Shown here: positions 6,304 through 6,320 of the stretch, in pieces
Position numbering within the stretch: the stretch's first letter is position 1
How the letters are laid out: every line of letters starts with the position of its first letter
DNA from: SAR202 cluster bacterium
GTDB taxonomy: Bacteria > Chloroflexota > Dehalococcoidia > UBA3495
Length of the DNA stretch: 6,320 nucleotides
Assembly: GCA_002401285.1 (NCBI GenBank)
Contig: NVSQ01000010.1
Coordinates: 63,121-69,440, forward strand
Direction of reading: 5' to 3'
Made by a program: the position numbers and the translations under genes
Notes under the pieces: generated by a model
Databases searched by the model: none
Told to the model about the DNA's origin: nothing
Seen by the model: only the letters and a program-made list of their open reading frames with translations

Positions 6304-6320
6304 CGTACCTATCGGTGAAT

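Overview
The window is a bacterial, moderately GC-rich, densely coding segment with no RNA genes, mobile elements, CRISPR arrays or long repeats that I can see. It encodes catabolic or secondary-metabolism enzymes. Shine-Dalgarno sequences precede four of the five genes clearly, so the host is a bacterium with standard translation signals. I cannot fix the lineage from the sequence. The combination of a ThDP enzyme, a metallo-beta-lactamase-fold hydrolase, a fold-type IV aminotransferase, an amidohydrolase and an MFS carrier would suit an uncultured, metabolically versatile soil or marine bacterium (for example a Chloroflexota-like lineage), but that is a low-confidence guess.

Layout. From 3233 leftward on the minus strand runs a probable three-gene operon: a class IV aminotransferase (2328-3233), a metallo-beta-lactamase-fold hydrolase (1378-2256) and a ThDP-dependent decarboxylase/synthase (1-1334, cut by the left edge just before its GDG cofactor motif). 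The intergenic gaps are 71 and 43 bases. A 301-base divergent control region (3234-3534) holds a candidate promoter in each direction and two operator-like inverted repeats. Rightward on the plus strand lies a dihydropyrimidinase/hydantoinase-family metal-dependent amidohydrolase (3535-4962). A 99-base convergent gap containing a strong stem-loop separates it from a minus-strand MFS transporter (5062-6303, 5' end close to the right edge).

How the genes may work together (inference). The MFS carrier could import a compound and the hydantoinase-like enzyme could open a cyclic amide or similar ring. The aminotransferase could turn the resulting amino compound into a keto compound, and the ThDP enzyme could decarboxylate or ligate a 2-keto acid. 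The metallo-hydrolase could cleave an ester, thioester or lactone intermediate. The substrate is unknown. The most distinctive point is the amidohydrolase: all six expected metal ligands are present, but the residue at the catalytic-Tyr position is Asn and the usual Asp-His pair is Asp-Glu. This suggests a substrate or chemistry different from classical hydantoinases.
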